This document shows, piece by piece, positions 17,937 to 27,900 of a stretch of 64,000 nt of DNA (positions are counted from its first letter, which is position 1; each line of letters begins with the position of its first letter). This DNA comes from a virus. The DNA lies in the IMG/VR virus record IMGVR_UViG_3300009149_000019, positions 20,003 through 84,002 of that record. One strand, 5' to 3'. Made by a program: the position numbers and the translations under genes. Under the pieces are notes generated by a model, which saw nothing but the letters and a program-made list of their open reading frames with translations, ran no database searches and was not told the DNA's origin.

Positions 17937-18454
17937 TGAATTCAAAGGCTAAGGGCAACAAGTACGAGCGGGATGTTGCCCGTTTTTTGACAAGATGGAT
18001 AACTGGTAAGGATAACCCCTTACTATTCTGGAGATCAACATCATCAGGGGCGTTCTGGACAACATCACGTTGTGCAGAAGGCCAGGCTGGTGACATCTCT
18101 GCTGTACACGTAGACGGACAGTGGTTTATTGACCAGTACACTATTGAGTGTAAGTCTGTCGCCCCCATTAAATTTGATCTCGGTCACACAGGCGACCTGG
18201 AGAAGTTTTGGGGTCAGGCGATTAATCAGGCACGAGGGATTGATAGAGAACCTCTTTTGTTTCTTAAACGGAACAATCGTAAGGAACTCTTTGGTTGCTC
18301 CGCCAGAATCGGTAGATTCTTTACAGATCGCCTGTCTGCGAGTATAGTTATCTGTTTTGCAGAGTTCAAACCTGAGCCCTTAGCCTTGTTCCTCACGTCA
18401 GATGTTCAGGGAGTACCATTCTCTGAGTTTAAGAAGTTCACCGAAACAAATTAA
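17936..18454 (+). CDS. Hjc/RecB-like nuclease, probable Holliday-junction resolvase
   Basis: 172 residues, start overlaps the RecA stop (TAATG). The N-terminus KAKGNKYERDVARFLTRW matches the first helix and Glu of archaeal Hjc/PD-(D/E)xK nucleases; the core shows GDISAVHVDG and TIECKSVAP (D...ExK), with a following LLFLKRNN strand. Position straight after RecA suggests it cuts recombination intermediates. The nuclease fold is well supported, the junction specificity is inferred. Confidence 0.75.
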   Translation: MNSKAKGNKYERDVARFLTRWITGKDNPLLFWRSTSSGAFWTTSRCAEGQAGDISAVHVDGQWFIDQYTIECKSVAPIKFDLGHTGDLEKFWGQAINQARGIDREPLLFLKRNNRKELFGCSARIGRFFTDRLSASIVICFAEFKPEPLALFLTSDVQGVPFSEFKKFTETN

Positions 18455-18472
18455 AGTAAGTAGGAGGATCTT

Positions 18473-18670
18473 ATGCCTATATTAAAGGAGATCTCTGTTT
18501 CCTATGGAAGGAAATGTACGAGAAACTATCAGACAATGGATCTGCTCATAGCAGAATCTTACACTATGGAGGAGGGTGAGGACATTGAGGTAGTTAAGGA
18601 GGAGTTGATGAATCAACTTATGAGGACAGTTGATCGTCGAATCCTGGCTCATGCAAAAGATGAGCTGTGA
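18473..18670 (+). CDS. Small acidic hypothetical protein
   Basis: 65 residues behind GTAGGAGG. Acidic helical second half. No family recognised. Lies in the recombination block, between the nuclease and a helical protein. The 88-base gap after it holds an imperfect GTGTGGCTGG / CCAGTCACCAC hairpin. Confidence 0.6.
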   Translation: MPILKEISVSYGRKCTRNYQTMDLLIAESYTMEEGEDIEVVKEELMNQLMRTVDRRILAHAKDEL

Positions 18671-18758
18671 GGTGTGGCTGGCCTAGAGACCAGTCACCAC
18701 AAGATGAAAAAGTGCTTTAAGAAAGATCAGAGTTCGTTTCTGATTAGGAGGAAAATCA

Positions 18759-19181
18759 GTGGTTACCAAAATCCTATCTTATGCTCCGAGGATTGCTTCC
18801 CTTCTTAGAATGGGAAGTCAGGTTTGGCAGGCTATTGTTCAGGCGATTCAGAAGAAAAGATCGTGGCTCATAAAGTCTGCTGAGGTAATTGAGTGTATTA
18901 GCGTTGCTCTGGAAGTAGGCTCCGCTTTTCTCTCAGCTGGAAAAGGGTTCGTAAGGGATGTGGTCACTGTGAGAGCATTGTCCACACTGAACCAAGTAGC
19001 TGAAAAAGCGCAGGCTTTTGCAGACTACTGTAAGACATCAGCCTCTGAATGGGTAACTGAGACAGGAGAGAGCTGTCTCGAATTCCTTGACAAAGTGACT
19101 GAAACCATGGATACTGTTAGAACTGAGCTTGACAACATTAGGGTTGCGTGCCTAAGAGGCTCATTTCAGGTAGTATCCTAG
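18759..19181 (+). CDS. Helical hypothetical protein (GTG start)
   Basis: 140 residues starting at GTG 18759, six to eight bases after TAGGAGG. Amphipathic helices throughout; residues 42-65 are Ala/Val-rich and could be a weak membrane segment or a hydrophobic core helix. No family recognised. It precedes the SbcC-like gene by 18 bases. Confidence 0.65.
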   Translation: MVTKILSYAPRIASLLRMGSQVWQAIVQAIQKKRSWLIKSAEVIECISVALEVGSAFLSAGKGFVRDVVTVRALSTLNQVAEKAQAFADYCKTSASEWVTETGESCLEFLDKVTETMDTVRTELDNIRVACLRGSFQVVS

Positions 19182-19199
19182 TCTACAGAGGAGCTGTGT

Positions 19200-21125
19200 A
19201 TGATAAAATACTTCAAACTAACTGGGCTGAAAACATTGGATAAAGAGTTTGAGTTTAACTTCGGACCGGGAAGCTACCTGTTCTGTGGTCCTAACGGAGC
19301 AGGTAAGACAACGGTTCTTGACTCACTCCATCCATTTGACACATCTATCTCTAGAGGAGTAAGTATTAGAGATATGCTTAACCCGGGTGGTATGAAGGAA
19401 ATAGTCATAACCAGGCACGAAGATGAGTTCCTTATCCGCATTACTAAGATGAAGGGATCAAGTGATACCTTCTTCATCCAGAAGAACGGGAAGAAGCATC
19501 TGCTAACACAGAAGGTAAGTGCATTCAGAGACGAGGTCAACCGTCTCTTTCTACCCAACGTGTTCCAGTTTCTTCAGATACACGCAGATTCCCCAGATTT
19601 AAGTCGGGTAAAGAACGTTGAGTTCAAGCAACAACTACTGGAGCTTGCAGGAGGAGACCAGTTTGAGGTTATCCGAGGGGAGATCAAAAAACGGCTGAGT
19701 TCCTCTAAGTTCCATATAACAGCAAAAGAGGGAGAGTTAGCAGGAATTCGGATTGGGCAGGATGAGCTGCATATTACTGGGAGTCCTGATGAGGTTAAAG
19801 ACAGTCTAGTTAAGGCTAAGGCAAAGAAAAAGAAACTAGAAACCCTTGTCAGTGAAATGGAAGTAGTTCGCCAGGAATATACAAACCTGACATCCAGAAG
19901 AAACTTGCTTATACACCAACTCCAAGTTGCTGAGACTGAGGTTAACAGGATAGAAGATATCCTTCCTAAGCTTGATATGTATAGGAGAGACCTTATGCCT
20001 CTTGATGAAAAGAGAGAACGTCTTTCCAGTATATTAGAAGAGCTGTCTGAGATTCAGACCATAGAATTTAATGAACTATCCGCATTGCAAAGAGATACTA
20101 ATACTCTTGAAGAGCAAATGCGTGAACTCAGCAGAAAGCTTTCTGTATCTGAGAAGTTCAAGGACATTCCTTGTGGTAAGGATCTTCAGAGTACGTGTCC
20201 TCTTGTACCTGAGATAGAAAACGTCAGGGATCTCAAAGATCAAATGGTTTTAGTTAAGATAGAAAAGGGAGAGAAGATGACCCTTACTGAAGCTACGAAG
20301 GCTAAAAACATTGATAGAAAGAAGATATTAGTGCTAGAGAAGACAACTTTAGTAAAAGAGGTTGCTCATCTAACATCTCTTCATGATGAGGTTATTCGAT
20401 ATGAGGATTGTGAAAATAGACTGGAAGGTCTATTATCTCAGATAGAGGTACTAACAAAACAGATAAAGGAGATTGATGAAAACTTAACAACGTGTCTATA
20501 CGATGCAGGAAAAATGGCTGAGTTTCGAGAAATGGTCCACGGGATCATTAGGAAAATAAGCGACTGTGAGAACCAGCTCATGTTGCTTGAGCGTATGGGA
20601 AGCACAACAGAGAGAAAAGAAACACTTGAAACAGAATTAACCACTCTTCACAGCACATATGATGCCCAGGTTATTCTTAACAAGGCGTTCTCTGTCAATG
20701 AGTTTCCCGTCCTTACCCTGAATAGCGTTGTTGGAAGAATGAACGTGGGCGCCAACAGCTTATTCCAGGTGTTCGTACCTGAGCTTTCGCTCAACGCGTA
20801 CGTAAAGGACGACGCTAGGCAAACTATCGAGCCGGATGTCTATAAAAACGGTCAATCCGTACTCATGTTTCTTTTATCCACTGGTGAGAAGGTCTGGTGT
20901 AACAGAATTACGAAAATTGCGTTGGCCCTGATTGCAAACCAGCAACATCCATTCATGGATGTACTCACGTGTGATGAAGGAGACGGAGCTCTTCATGTGA
21001 GCGTTAGAGAAGATTTTCTTAAAGCACACAGAACAATTTTGGAGTCTTCTGGTCTTAGCCAGCTGTTTCTGGTTAGCCATGATCCACGTGCTGAGAAAGT
21101 TTTCGATAACGTTATACGGTTCTAA
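19200..21125 (+). CDS. SbcC/Rad50-like (T4 gp46-like) recombination ATPase
   Basis: 641 residues. ABC-type Walker A GPNGAGKT at residues 30-37, a Q-loop region (FLQIHADSP), a long coiled coil (~190-490), and at the C-terminus a signature LLSTGEKVW and Walker B LTCDEGDGAL, then LVSHD switch histidine. At the coiled-coil apex lies C-x7-C (residues 325 and 333) instead of the classical CxxC zinc hook. It partners the SbcD-like subunit encoded 7.5 kb upstream; the two are separated by the polymerase, SSB and RecA genes. Confidence 0.92.
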   Translation: MIKYFKLTGLKTLDKEFEFNFGPGSYLFCGPNGAGKTTVLDSLHPFDTSISRGVSIRDMLNPGGMKEIVITRHEDEFLIRITKMKGSSDTFFIQKNGKKHLLTQKVSAFRDEVNRLFLPNVFQFLQIHADSPDLSRVKNVEFKQQLLELAGGDQFEVIRGEIKKRLSSSKFHITAKEGELAGIRIGQDELHITGSPDEVKDSLVKAKAKKKKLETLVSEMEVVRQEYTNLTSRRNLLIHQLQVAETEVNRIEDILPKLDMYRRDLMPLDEKRERLSSILEELSEIQTIEFNELSALQRDTNTLEEQMRELSRKLSVSEKFKDIPCGKDLQSTCPLVPEIENVRDLKDQMVLVKIEKGEKMTLTEATKAKNIDRKKILVLEKTTLVKEVAHLTSLHDEVIRYEDCENRLEGLLSQIEVLTKQIKEIDENLTTCLYDAGKMAEFREMVHGIIRKISDCENQLMLLERMGSTTERKETLETELTTLHSTYDAQVILNKAFSVNEFPVLTLNSVVGRMNVGANSLFQVFVPELSLNAYVKDDARQTIEPDVYKNGQSVLMFLLSTGEKVWCNRITKIALALIANQQHPFMDVLTCDEGDGALHVSVREDFLKAHRTILESSGLSQLFLVSHDPRAEKVFDNVIRF

Positions 21126-21173
21126 GTCCAAACACAATAATCGATACTACTATAATAATAAAGGAGTTGTGTT

Positions 21174-21740
21174 GTGGATTTAAAATTTTACCTAGAATCA
21201 CTATATCCCGGCCTGGATGAGGCTGGTGTATGGCATGTAGCAAAGGTCGTGCTTAACTACGACCATTTTCGGCAAGAGCCTCTTGTTACGAAAGCAATGG
21301 GAATAAGCTCCAGGAACTGTGAGTATTGCAAGAGAGAGCAAGAGGAATCTAACCACAGACACGTATTCTGCCGACGCCATTTAATGCTTTATGAGCTAAA
21401 GAGGTATTACGTGACAGAAGCCAGCCCGGTATTTGTATACCGTGATCTATACATCTTTCCACAAAAGTATGCGGTCAAGTGGTTTGAGAATGTGGTAGTG
21501 TCCTCATTTTCATCCAGGTACGTATCAAAAAAAGATGTGTATTACCTACTGAAGTTCTCCTTCCTGAAGAGAGATCTTAGAGAAGTGACTTTCTCAAATC
21601 TCATAAACATAGATGAGATTGATACACAGGAATCACTAAGTGTGTCCCTTGCTACTGCCAACCTTATTATGTCTAAAGACAATAGGGATGGATTTGTAGT
21701 AAGTACGTTTGACGATTTAGGGATACCAGAAGAGGAATGA
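21174..21740 (+). CDS. Hypothetical protein with Cys/His cluster (GTG start)
   Basis: 188 residues from GTG 21174, seven bases after AAGGAG. Residues ~44-65 show CEYC...H-x-H..C-x2-H (CEYCKREQEE..HRHVFCRRH), a likely zinc site. The rest is helical and aromatic-rich. A TATAAT lies at 21151-21156 upstream but without a good -35. Function unknown. Confidence 0.7.
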   Translation: MDLKFYLESLYPGLDEAGVWHVAKVVLNYDHFRQEPLVTKAMGISSRNCEYCKREQEESNHRHVFCRRHLMLYELKRYYVTEASPVFVYRDLYIFPQKYAVKWFENVVVSSFSSRYVSKKDVYYLLKFSFLKRDLREVTFSNLINIDEIDTQESLSVSLATANLIMSKDNRDGFVVSTFDDLGIPEEE

Positions 21741-21959
21741 TCTTTTTTGAGTTTGGTACTTTGGGCATTTTAGAAAAATACCATTGTACTTCCAATATAC
21801 TCTCTGCTATACTGAGTGCGACCGACTACAAGCAGTAGTTGTATAACAATGCACTACTGCATAAATTTATGGCGGAGCGCTCGCCGGTAGCTGAGAGACT
21901 TAAAAAAACAACAATGGTCTAACCACTCTTAGCTTCTATAGTGCACAGGAGGGTTTTCC
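21741..21959 (+). promoter_or_regulatory. Structured leader with promoter ahead of the RNA polymerase genes
   Basis: The longest non-coding stretch of the window (219 bases). Promoter: TTGTAC (21784-21789), 18 bases, TGC-TATACT (extended -10, 21808-21813). The transcript would then contain a perfect 8-bp hairpin GCAGTAGT/ACTACTGC (21832-21839 with 21853-21860) and a compact GC-rich hairpin GGCG...CGCC (21871-21885), followed by an A-rich run (21900-21912) and the CAGGAGG ribosome site. No known riboswitch was recognised; autogenous control is possible. Confidence 0.65.
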
Positions 21960-24884
21960 ATGTTTGTAACAATGCTTCCCCAAAAGGAGCTAATTTCTCT
22001 TCCGGAGGTGTCCTCCACCAAACCTTATAACAAAAACAAATTGTTTAGTGCTGATGGGCTATACTCCGAACAGATCTTTGGTCCTGTTAACGACTATCAG
22101 TGTCAGGATAAGATGTTTATAGGAAAAATCCATGAAGGAAAGATTTGTCCGAAGTGTGGCGTAAAGGTTACCAGCAGTTTGGAAAGATTCAAGAATTTCG
22201 GGAAGATAACCCTTCCTCTCAGAATCATTCATCCGTATGCGTTCCCGTTTCTAACGAGAGAGTTTGGTCAGTCAGTGGTCAAGGCTATATCGAATGGGGA
22301 GAAGTTCTATAAGGTAGTAAATAAAAAACTAGAGCTTGTAGAAGAAGAAGATGTCGACGGTGGAACAGGTGGAGAGTTTCTATTCCACGTTATAAGCAAG
22401 CTTGGGTTTAAGGATAAGAAAACAAAAGATTTTATCATGTTATATAAGAATGAGGTGTTCCCTCAGTACCTTCCAGTTATTCCAGTAGGTGCCAGGAACA
22501 TGCTTAAGGTTGATAACGTGGTAGTTGTTGATGACATCAACAACGTGTATGTCCGGATTCTTAAAAAGAACCAGGCAATGGCACGTGTAGTAGTCATGGA
22601 CAAAAGTCTTTTATCAGAATACTATGAAATCCAGAGCTTCGTTGAGGAGCTTTTTCAGAAATTGGAAGAGAAGATTGGAAAGAAGAAAGGCCTAATCAGA
22701 CAGAATCTTCTCGGAAAACGTGCAGACTTCTCATCCAGGGCAGTCATTGTTCCAAGCCCACACCTTCCTTTGGACAAAGTGGAGCTTCCCCTTGCTATGT
22801 GCAAGGAGCTGTACAAGTTCCATATCCTATCCCATCTTATAAACAAGGTAAAGGTAAGTGCTCTTAGTGCATTAGAGCGCCTAGATACTATGACGGATGA
22901 TGAGTACCTGGACATCTTGAACGAGATAACAGCAACCAGCTGTGTTATCTTAAACAGACAGCCTACCCTTCATAGGATGGGTATGATTGCATTTTATCCT
23001 ATCGTCAAAAAAGATACGAACGCTATTGCGATTCCTGTGCTAGCGTGCCCACCGTTTAACGCTGATTTTGATGGTGATCAGATTGCTGTTTACCTTCCTT
23101 TATCAGAAGCAGCGCTTGATGAGGCGCGTGGATCACTTCTGGCAACCAACCAAATCATTTCCCCATCTAATAGGGATATCACCTTTTTACCAAGCCACGA
23201 CATCGTTCTGGGGTTATACAAACTTACAAAGTTTGGACCGAAGCCTCGGTCTAGGGCGGTTTCTATCAGTGACACTATATCTAAAGAAGAACTCCTCTCA
23301 ATTAAAATGGAGTCAACTGTTACATATAAAGGCCGTAGAACGACAGCGGGGCGTGTCCTTTTTAATAAGGTGATCCGTGAGCTGGTAGACTTTGTTGACA
23401 TACCAGTCACGAAGAACGTACTGTACTCAATAATGAAAGACGAAAGACTTCGACCACACCTGTCTGTACTGATAGACGAGATCAAGAACATGGGGTTCTA
23501 CCTTACTACAAGGATAGGATCATCCTTCGCAGTCTCTGACTTTATTCTTAAGGGGACTGCACAGAAGAAGAGTGCCATAAAAGACGTACGCGATATGAAA
23601 GAGATTGAGAACCTGGAAGCTCTAATGATTGAAGAGCTAAAGGATAATGATGTGTTTGACATGATTAAATCAGGAGCTCGTGGAAGCTTTGAACAGGTCA
23701 GACAGATCTCCTTATTTAAGGGCTTAGTGACTGATGTTGTTGGCCAGATTCAGTCTGAGCCTATTAAGCACGGATTGCTTGAGGGGCTCACACCTAAAGA
23801 GTTTTTCAGATCCAGTTACGGTTCTAGGAAAGGAGTCGTAGACTCTTCATTAAACACTGGCCAGTCAGGACACCTAACAAGGAAGCTGGTATTCGCACTT
23901 TCTCCTTGTATTGTTGATTATAGCAACAGTGACTGTAAATCAACAAGATACTTTGATATTGAGGTTACTACACCCATACTTCCATTTCTTAAGGATAGGT
24001 ACATCCTTGTTGGAAACAAAGAGGTAAAGATCTCTAACTCAGCGCCCTATCTTGGAAAAACGATTAAGTTAAGAAGCCCTATTCACTGTAAGGGTGAGCA
24101 TGGTTTCTGTAGCAAGTGTGTAGGACACTTTCCATGGGGGAAAGAGATAGGCATAATGGCAGCCCAGGCAATGGGAGAAAGAGCAACCCAGATGACACTG
24201 CGTACATTTCATACTGGTGGAATTGCTAAGTCAGCCTTAGGTGGAATCCTGGACAAGCTAAACCACCCAGCCCTAGACCTTGAGGGTGCTACGATCGTAG
24301 CACGTAAAGATGGATTTCTTACTCTTCTTTCTGATGAAGATGATGATGAGGGAGGGGAGAGTGTGGATGGTATGTACCAAATTAAGATCGGTAACGACAC
24401 CATCCTGATTGAGAGTGTTCCAGAGATAGATATCTTTCACGTAGGTAAATTTATTTCAGGAACAGCACTCCTCCAGGTTAATTTCAGAAATGATGATATA
24501 GTATCTGACCTAAGACAGCTCAGGTTGGTACTTGACAATAAGAATGTATGTAAGCAGTTCATCGGACCAAACTTAGGTGCATTGCTTACAGAACTCATAG
24601 AGGTGTTTACAAACTATGGCATGATTGACATCGTGTTTTTGGAGACACTCTTAAGCCAGCTAGCCAGAGCAGACGGAGTACACCTTCGTTTTTCAGATAA
24701 ACAGTTTCCGGATGATATGAAGACCCTGTCCTCACTACCACTATCTTCCTCGATCATACAAGGCATGTCCTTTGAAAGATTTAGGAGTGCAGTTACTAAA
24801 AGCTTGGACATGGTTAAGGATGGCACCATAAGCCCAAACAAGACTGTATCTGTTTTAGAGAGATTGCTTCTCTTAAAGTTCTGA
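21960..24884 (+). CDS. DNA-directed RNA polymerase beta' subunit, unsplit
   Basis: 974 residues in one frame. N-terminal half zinc ribbon ICPKCGVKVT; RQNLLGKRADFSSRAVI; ILNRQPTLHR; catalytic NADFDGDQ at residues 367-374, whose three Asp hold the active-site Mg; a C-terminal zinc cluster with CKGEHGFCSKC (~709-719) joined to the trigger-loop region MAAQAMGERATQMTLRTFHTGG. It is shorter than bacterial beta' (~1200-1400), lacking lineage inserts. With beta it forms a phage multisubunit polymerase. Unlike phiKZ- or AR9-type jumbo phages, the subunit is not split in pieces. Confidence 0.96.
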   Translation: MFVTMLPQKELISLPEVSSTKPYNKNKLFSADGLYSEQIFGPVNDYQCQDKMFIGKIHEGKICPKCGVKVTSSLERFKNFGKITLPLRIIHPYAFPFLTREFGQSVVKAISNGEKFYKVVNKKLELVEEEDVDGGTGGEFLFHVISKLGFKDKKTKDFIMLYKNEVFPQYLPVIPVGARNMLKVDNVVVVDDINNVYVRILKKNQAMARVVVMDKSLLSEYYEIQSFVEELFQKLEEKIGKKKGLIRQNLLGKRADFSSRAVIVPSPHLPLDKVELPLAMCKELYKFHILSHLINKVKVSALSALERLDTMTDDEYLDILNEITATSCVILNRQPTLHRMGMIAFYPIVKKDTNAIAIPVLACPPFNADFDGDQIAVYLPLSEAALDEARGSLLATNQIISPSNRDITFLPSHDIVLGLYKLTKFGPKPRSRAVSISDTISKEELLSIKMESTVTYKGRRTTAGRVLFNKVIRELVDFVDIPVTKNVLYSIMKDERLRPHLSVLIDEIKNMGFYLTTRIGSSFAVSDFILKGTAQKKSAIKDVRDMKEIENLEALMIEELKDNDVFDMIKSGARGSFEQVRQISLFKGLVTDVVGQIQSEPIKHGLLEGLTPKEFFRSSYGSRKGVVDSSLNTGQSGHLTRKLVFALSPCIVDYSNSDCKSTRYFDIEVTTPILPFLKDRYILVGNKEVKISNSAPYLGKTIKLRSPIHCKGEHGFCSKCVGHFPWGKEIGIMAAQAMGERATQMTLRTFHTGGIAKSALGGILDKLNHPALDLEGATIVARKDGFLTLLSDEDDDEGGESVDGMYQIKIGNDTILIESVPEIDIFHVGKFISGTALLQVNFRNDDIVSDLRQLRLVLDNKNVCKQFIGPNLGALLTELIEVFTNYGMIDIVFLETLLSQLARADGVHLRFSDKQFPDDMKTLSSLPLSSSIIQGMSFERFRSAVTKSLDMVKDGTISPNKTVSVLERLLLLKF

Positions 24885-24903
24885 GCACAGGAGGCTATAC
24901 TAT

Positions 24904-27900
24904 ATGAACGGCATGAACATCTATCCTTTTGAGAGAACGTCACCCCTGCTGGACTACTATGCGTTTGACATTGACATCCTGCAGAAAAAGATCTTTACAC
25001 TATTTAAGCACCTGGAGCATACAGGGCACGTGAAGGTCTTGAGCATCTCTCATAATCTGAAACCAAAGCAGACACGATACTGCTACCTGTATCCTACAGA
25101 TACTTTTTCGATCAGAGTTAAGTGTACAATTGATGAGATTGACAAGACCTTCCTGCTGCACATCCCCAGGATGATAAATAGAAAGTTTACCATCAATGGG
25201 TATGAGAACATTCCCATTTTCCAGATGGTGGATCCTGCTGTTGTAGCCAGACCAGGTCATATCTTTGTAAGGTCAGCCTTTAACGATTTGTCAGTAGTAT
25301 ATAATGAAAAACACTGCCAGGTCTACGCATTCAGGAAAAAGATGACACTGTCTACCATACTGTTTGCAGTGCGTGGATTCCGGAAGGCATGTAAATATTT
25401 TGGGGTGAAAGTTAGTAAGGTCAAAAGCTTCACTAAAGGAGACTCCAGAGCAAACAAGATGATCTTAAAGGACCAGTGTATAGAGATCCTAAACATGGAC
25501 GCACTTGATCCAATAGGGCAGTTGGTATTTAGGACAGCATGTTATGAAAAGTACAAGGACGTCCTTGAGACATTCGGAACGGACGAGTTCTTTATTGGAA
25601 TGCTAGGTAACCATTTTTTTGATAAGCGGAACTTCATGAAGAAAGGTGAAGAGATCCTTGAGAGTTTTAAGACTGCTTTCTTTGATCCGATCACAAAAGA
25701 ACAGCTTAACTATAACGGGGATTTCTTCAAATTCATGGTTGATCTTCTCACACAGTACCTGAACACTCAGGCTTATGACTTCTTAGATCTTGAGCGTAGA
25801 GTGATCAGGCTGGAAGATTATATCCTTGTTCCATTATTTCAAAAGATATTCTCAATAGTCAGGGTAAGTATGAAATATCCTCAAAGGGTACATCATATAA
25901 AAATAAAGCCTGATGAGATGACAGGCTCTTTGTCTAAGCCAGAGTTACAGCCTTTAATTCAATATGACTCTTCTCTTAATCCGATAGGAGAGGTTTCAAC
26001 TTTCTTTAAGTGTTCCATCTTTGGGATCAGTGGCCTGCAGAAGAGTCAAGTGTCAATTGCGATGAGAAATATTCATCCATCTTACTACGGGTCTATTTGT
26101 CCAATTGATACCCCAGATGGTCCCAGTTGTGGTGTGGTTATGAACCTGGTTCCGACTGCACAGCTTAACATTGAAGACGGTAAGTTGGAGATAGATAGAG
26201 ATCACGAGACCAGAGACATAGTTTCCCTACCAGTAGCCACCATCCCATTTTTGGAAAGAAATGATGGTGTCCGTCTCCAGATGGGAGCTAACCAGAGTGA
26301 GCAGTCAAAGATACTTGATGTCACCGAGCTTCCGACTATTCAGACAGGAGCAGAGCATCTGGTAGCAAAAATGTCTACTTTTGTTAGAAGAAGCCCAGTA
26401 GACGGTATTATTTCCTTCATTAACAAGAACTTCATTGTTGTAAAAGACGAGGCTGGTAAGCATCACCTGGTTGATGCTCGTGACGAGTTCACGAGAAGGA
26501 AAATGTTCAAGTCGTTTGACCACCAGGTAACCATAGGCCAGAAGGTCAGAAAAGGGATGATCTTATCTGCTGACAGTCGGTGTATCAAGGATGATAAGGT
26601 TACTCTTGGTAGAAACTTAAAAACCTGCTTTTTCTGTTATGAGGGCAACACTTACGAAGACGCGATTGTTGTATCAGAAGAAGCAGCAGAAAAGATGTCA
26701 CATTGGGAATACAACGTGACAGAGCTAACGATTGGAAGGAATGAGACTTTGCGTGAATATAATGGAAAGTTCTTTCCTGCGGTAGGAGAAGTTACCAAAG
26801 ACGGGGTGCTCACTGAAAAGCAAACGATAGACCCGGAAATACGGTTCCTGTTTGACTACGACAGGGAGACAGAAAAAATAGCAGTGCCTCCCGGTTCTGA
26901 GGTTGTTGATATTCGTGTGTATGTTAATAATGAGCACGAGCTACAGCCTGAGCTTAAGGAGTACATAGATGCCCTGGTTTGTCAGCAAATGACAGATGAG
27001 CGTTCTCAGTTCAACACCATAAAAAGGTTTGTTGAGGATCCGGACCTGCTGGCATACCATAAGAATAATACATTAAAAAGTCACCGTATAGGAAGATTTT
27101 ACGGGGTTGACCATTTTGAGGGTGTCCTATTCAGAATCTTTACAAAAAGACGGTGTACTCTGATGAAGGGTGACAAACTTGCTAACAGGGCAGGAAACAA
27201 GGGCGTTGTGTCTGCCATTCTTCCAGTTGATCAGATGCCAAGAGGAGAGGATGGGGTACCCTTCGAGATCTGCTTGAATCCAATGGGTATTATTACCAGG
27301 ATGAACACCGGCCAGTTATTTGAAATGACACTGGGAACTGCATGTAAAGAGATCACAAAGCGTATGCAAACCCTTCCTGAGGACAGGGCTCTGGACTTTA
27401 TGCTAGAGATGATTGAGCTAGTTGATAATACAGAGGAGCACTGGTATTCTATCCAGGCTAAGGATCATGTTAGTTCACTAGAACCACATGCAAAAACTGC
27501 GCTGTATAACAAAGTGTGTACTGATGGGCTTCAGCTATATCAGCCACCATTTGCGTCCATCACCCTGGATAACTACATGAAATTGGTGGAGATACTTGGA
27601 ATTTCTGAGAAGGAACATCTATTTATTCCTGAGCTTAACACAACAACGTCTGACCCTGTTGGCTGTGGATACACTTACGTACTAAAGCTTCTGCATACAT
27701 CAGAAAGTAAAATTCATAGCAGAAGTATAGGTCCATATTCTCAGATTACTGGACAACCTTTACAAGGTAAGCGTAACCAAGGCGCTCAGCGCTTAGGTGA
27801 GATGGAAATTTGGGCTCTTGCTGCACACGATGCCGACGCCACCGTTAAGGAGATTTTAACCATTAAGAGTGATGATATTGCTGGACGAAAAGCAATGATC

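Noticed and set aside
18704-18808. Short ORF in the 18.67-18.76 kb gap
   Set aside because: No ribosome site and it overlaps the well-supported GTG start at 18759.
21151-21156. TATAAT as a promoter for the gene at 21174
   Set aside because: No acceptable -35 at 16-18 bases and no TGn extension, unlike the five sites reported.
21869-21922. Leader peptide of 17 codons before RNA polymerase beta'
   Set aside because: No ribosome site ahead of the ATG and no regulatory codon pattern; left as part of the structured leader.
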